Made by a program: the position numbers and the translations under genes | DNA from: Gracilaria gracilis | Taxonomy: Eukaryota > Rhodophyta > Florideophyceae > Gracilariales > Gracilariaceae | NCBI GenBank assembly: GCA_030374805.1 | Contig: JARGSG010000028.1 | Span: forward strand, 248,001 to 312,000 | Length of the DNA: 64,000 bases | Direction of reading: 5' to 3' | Notes under the pieces: model-generated | The model's database searches: none | What the model was told of the DNA's origin: nothing | Seen by the model: only the letters and a program-made list of their open reading frames with translations | Part shown: positions 62,001 through 64,000 of the stretch, piece by piece | Layout of the letters: each line of letters opens with the position of its first letter | Numbering within the stretch: the first letter of the stretch is position 1

Positions 62001-62863
62001 TTGCATATGTTATGCTCTTCGTTCGTATGTTCCGTAATATTGACAGTCCCATTCAAGGTATGCGGGGAATTGATGTTCCTCTTCCTATTGGTTTCATCGA
62101 GAGCGGCGAGAATATGTATCGGATCAAGATTTGAAGTCTGATGAAACACAAACTTCTTTCTGTGGGTCAGAACAATCTTCTGATATTCTTTGCTTTGTAA
62201 ATCGTCTAAAATACGCTTCATTGCAGCATCCCATGAATCGAAACCTGGCGTATCTATAACTTCAACAGCCTTTGGAATCAAAGTCGAATGGCGAGCAGTC
62301 TGCAAAGAGAGCGTGAGTGGTTGCAACTTGGCCAACGATTCAAATGTCGTTCTGGCTCCAAACGGAGGGTAGTAGTTGGCAGCGAGGGAAAGCTGGCCTT
62401 CGTGATTGCGATAAACCTCTAAAGCTGGCAAAACATATGTAAACCCTGAATAGGGTTCCCACTCTGGATCGATTCTTCTCTCTGTAGAAGGATCAAAACA
62501 GGAGGCCCCATAGAACTTCATTTGGGGATATAGCGGGTTCAGAATGGATATCAAATCAAGATAGGTTTCTCTGGTAAAGACCGGGCCGGATGAAACATAG
62601 GCAAACCCAACTGCTGCAATCTCAAACGAATCGTCGCGGCTTCGGAAGTACAGTTTCTGTGCATGAGGCTGTGCTTTAAGCCATGCAAGGGATACTTCAT
62701 GACCTAGCTGAATACGTACTTGAGAGCGCAGGGCTCGGAGAGGGGTAAAGTTGGGATCGGACGATTTCGTAACAAATTCTTCTTGAGACCATTCCACTTG
62801 CTCAAGCCATTCCCAAAGTTTGCGAACAGCAGACTGAAGTGGCAGCGCTTCCGAATCTGTCAT
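59030..62863 (-). CDS. MenF-MenD fusion: isochorismate synthase plus SEPHCHC synthase (PHYLLO-type)
   Basis: 1277 aa, ATG start and an in-frame stop just upstream, no introns. The N-terminal half (about 1-540) is MenF-like isochorismate synthase: LSLAANYYPPFG, KIVLTHRKKFVF, AEALAGTARRGSDEKEA, MHPTPAVCGLPREK and LEGFDRGLFAGPLGWF. After a linker (about 545-640) comes MenD, a thiamine-diphosphate enzyme: TFFIAPGSRSAPLAVA, ERGAGFLAIGYARAT, TTSGTAVANLLPAAVEA, FIGNSMPIRDFD, ANRGASGIDGLLSAG, VVVGDMSMIHDLNALHLL and INNGGGGIFSMLP. It converts chorismate to isochorismate and then to SEPHCHC in phylloquinone synthesis. Plant PHYLLO continues with MenC and MenH, and both are absent here. No obvious plastid transit peptide precedes MenF. 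A divergent menB starts 877 bp away. Confidence 0.95.
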   Translation of the reverse strand: MTDSEALPLQSAVRKLWEWLEQVEWSQEEFVTKSSDPNFTPLRALRSQVRIQLGHEVSLAWLKAQPHAQKLYFRSRDDSFEIAAVGFAYVSSGPVFTRETYLDLISILNPLYPQMKFYGASCFDPSTERRIDPEWEPYSGFTYVLPALEVYRNHEGQLSLAANYYPPFGARTTFESLAKLQPLTLSLQTARHSTLIPKAVEVIDTPGFDSWDAAMKRILDDLQSKEYQKIVLTHRKKFVFHQTSNLDPIHILAALDETNRKRNINSPHTLNGTVNITEHTNEEHNICNSPRFEDNEGISEESCDVQRSYLFCLQISIGKAFISRTPEMLFRLEGRELKAEALAGTARRGSDEKEAVELEQLLNKKNMDEHRYVVRHITDILTECKTDIEASGPYVKKLARLMHLVTKIDGRIPSSFRDVSDKVFEVLYRMHPTPAVCGLPREKTQTEIRELEGFDRGLFAGPLGWFSTEAAEFCVAIRSAVLQDNVLTAFAGCGIVSGSEIESEWDETELKMSALTDLFAVKRSENLPTSTIINGRKEVYFNNRVKEDIDLFKNKLSPIPNDKGKGASLEDTRRHNLHISRRPLSFQDHRADLSGFTRDPEADVVNLLRRRATDASSLHLLPNLNSLWALCCVEELCRNGVDTFFIAPGSRSAPLAVAAVISRHARYFVCHDERGAGFLAIGYARATSRAAAVITTSGTAVANLLPAAVEATNDSLPLILLTADRPPELRDVGANQTINQVGIFGSYVLWSSEVPCPTEEVPLRYILRNVDLGVRMSGSSTCSRELGQTAFAKGPVHMNMMFRESLSPDDRDWNREYLSTVGSRWRHSLKPVIRYGIEKSVPKAVASGCRRRFFSIHQDSSTLLRDLKNQENGVIIVAGGSGSITTEDEALLVREMAEFLNWPVISDICGGIRLCREFPNLIHYADLLLCSTLSKSHMSFMAVLQFGERITSKRLMSLIRECSRAEEDFVHVIVSPSLRSTDPSLTATLRIEGSIPMFLEMVEESIPERTSFERRSSLINNGMNETQAYKFSVCNRMGTLNQLSESVDELLDDLISSKSENMLTEPCCARIITQYLPVPSALFIGNSMPIRDFDCFAVARRDGSKLRVAANRGASGIDGLLSAGIGFGIGLNLGVTVVVGDMSMIHDLNALHLLREKDNNIPVNVTVVVINNGGGGIFSMLPIAKHRGVFSPVFDTAHGIGFAHACSMFGIDYIQARTISDLQCAISCSAERHRLIEAVVPKDHGLNASLHKRIMKLVDEKMISISQQTLPCSQLGY

Positions 62864-63740
62864 TTGAAAGGTTAATTAATGTAGACTGATGAGGACATAA
62901 GACTAGTGGAACACAACAACAGGGTATCAAAGTAATTCAAGCACAATGGAATGATTCTGTCGATAGCCAATATGTTTGTCCGCAACAGTTCTTTGCTTCG
63001 GAACGATACTTTCCCTTGCAACAGCCTATCTCTTTCTTCGCTCGTACCTTCTAGAGCGGAGAACTTCATTACTGTCTTGCCTTATGCATTCAAATATTCG
63101 CCGTGGTAAGGTTAACGCTAACCCTCTTAACCACTGCGACGTAGATGGACCACACGTTTGTACAGTATGATGACAAATGGGATTCTCTAAAGAAACTGCC
63201 CAGTTCTCAGTCGAGTTGGGTAATACGTACCCTTGTACCAGGGGTATCTGAAAAGTCAGACTTCTTTTTGAACTATCGAGACTGCAGCGGTAACGAAACC
63301 AGTTGCGGATGGTGAAACCAACAGCCGGTTTCCAATCAACATGTGGCACATGGAGTTGTGGTTGCAAGAGGAGATCGGGCAAGTGCGCTCACATCGCAGA
63401 TATCATATATCTGGTCAAGTCCACGTTACCTCGTTACTAACTCCCATTACAGTGCGAGCTATTAGGACGATGCCATTGGCTTTGAATTGTGTAATGGTCA
63501 AACTTACGGGGTTTCACGGCAACCTCGCTGCTCCACAGTCTAGCTACCAAGGGTAGAACGCTACCGTTGGTAGTAGTGATACAATCCCCCATTGAGCTGC
63601 AATGCGAGGACTACGTCTGCTCCTTTGATGAAAGATAGGTTTGTTTTGTTTCGTTTAGCTTCACCAGTGCAGATGTTCATGATGCGATAACTTTATGAAC
63701 TCGATGTCATAACAAGCTATCGCCGAACAGTATCACGAGA
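62864..63740. promoter_or_regulatory. divergent intergenic region between menF-menD and menB
   Basis: 877 bp separate the two start codons. A 13-bp hairpin with one mismatch (CTACCAAGGGTAG at 63544-63556, loop AACG, right arm 63561-63573) lies about 170 bp before menB. GGTTAACGCTAACCC-like words occur near 63110. No gene is seen. A shared or coordinated promoter is possible. Confidence 0.45.
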
Positions 63741-64000
63741 ATGCCCTCTACTCAACAATTGCAAGCTAAAACATCCCCAATTCTAGAACAATCGACGCCT
63801 ATAATCCGGTCGGCATGTTCATGGCAAACCATACGAATCGATTCAATCCCTCAACTGCATGACATACGATTTGAAACGTCCCCTGAGGGCATTGCGAAGG
63901 TGACTATTGCTAGACCCCATGTCCACAATGCCTTTCGCCCGCGTACGTTGCTGGAATTGGAGCACGCCTTCCGATATGTAAGAGATGCGCCCTCAATCCG
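63741..64000 (+). CDS. menB: 1,4-dihydroxy-2-naphthoyl-CoA synthase (MenB), 5' part, cut by the window edge
   Basis: The frame opens at the ATG at 63741 and runs off the right edge after 86 codons. After about 35 polar residues ([18 protein letters not shown] onward) the crotonase-fold start is clear: [20 protein letters not shown], then [19 protein letters not shown] and [10 protein letters not shown]. The N-AFRP-x-T block is characteristic of MenB among enoyl-CoA hydratase relatives. MenB closes the naphthoquinone ring from succinylbenzoyl-CoA. Neither a plastid transit peptide nor a PTS2 is obvious in the visible N-terminus. The active-site residues lie outside the window. Confidence 0.85.
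   Translation, partial: MPSTQQLQAKTSPILEQSTPIIRSACSWQTIRIDSIPQLHDIRFETSPEGIAKVTIARPHVHNAFRPRTLLELEHAFRYVRDAPSI

Noticed and set aside
41072-63134. A 16-mer, GTGGTTAAGAGGGTTA, occurs at 41072-41087 and as its reverse complement at 63119-63134.
   Set aside because: About one shared 16-mer pair is expected by chance in 64 kb counting both strands, and the flanks do not match.

Overview
The window reads as nuclear DNA of a photosynthetic eukaryote with compact, mostly intron-free genes. The best guess is a florideophyte red alga of the Chondrus type. This is inferred from the gene mix, not from a database match. It carries nuclear genes for mitochondrial complex I, the spliceosome, nuclear pores and vesicle fusion. 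Next to these are genes of cyanobacterial or plastid type: a MenF-MenD fusion, MenB, a YbaB/EbfC protein, an ABCI11-like ATPase and an SSB. Sulfotransferase-like and LPMO-like secretory proteins would suit a sulfated-polysaccharide cell wall. Only four or five genes need introns, all short (about 65-110 nt): Cgi121, the ABCI11-like ATPase, GPN2, YbaB and one tiny ORF.

Layout. 1-5700 is transposon debris: a broken LTR-retrotransposon gag, then a decayed LINE pol (reverse transcriptase plus RNase H), both on the minus strand. 5700-8700 is AT-rich and gene-poor, with hairpins. 8.7-26.3 kb is gene-dense: NmrA-like reductase, Cgi121, a DUF2009-like protein, a sulfotransferase-like membrane protein, a FYVE-EHD ATPase, Prp18, the ABCI11-like ATPase, an unknown three-repeat protein, an SSB, a USP deubiquitinase and RFC2. 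27-39.4 kb holds NDUFV1, an LPMO-like secreted protein, GPN2, a UXT-like prefoldin, YbaB, a thioredoxin-like ferredoxin, an unknown protein and a CYCYVCD-motif protein. 39.4-41.3 kb is a gene-free, hairpin-rich interval. 41.3-46.4 kb is a tandem pair of PH-AGC kinases, one broken by a single-base frameshift. 47.2-57.3 kb holds an Nsp1/Nup62 nucleoporin, alpha-SNAP, topoisomerase III and a membrane-anchored subtilase. 57.5-64 kb holds a methyltransferase, a LINE 3' scrap, the MenF-MenD fusion and the 5' end of a divergent menB that runs off the right edge.

How the genes relate. Most neighbours are unrelated housekeeping genes packed with very short convergent gaps (19-98 bp). The clear exception is the phylloquinone (vitamin K1) pair: isochorismate synthase and SEPHCHC synthase in one polypeptide, head to head with dihydroxynaphthoyl-CoA synthase. 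The most unusual non-coding signal is a set of long, perfect, short-loop hairpins of unrelated sequence clustered in a few gene-free intervals, above all 40094-40980. No tRNA, rRNA or CRISPR array was recognised.
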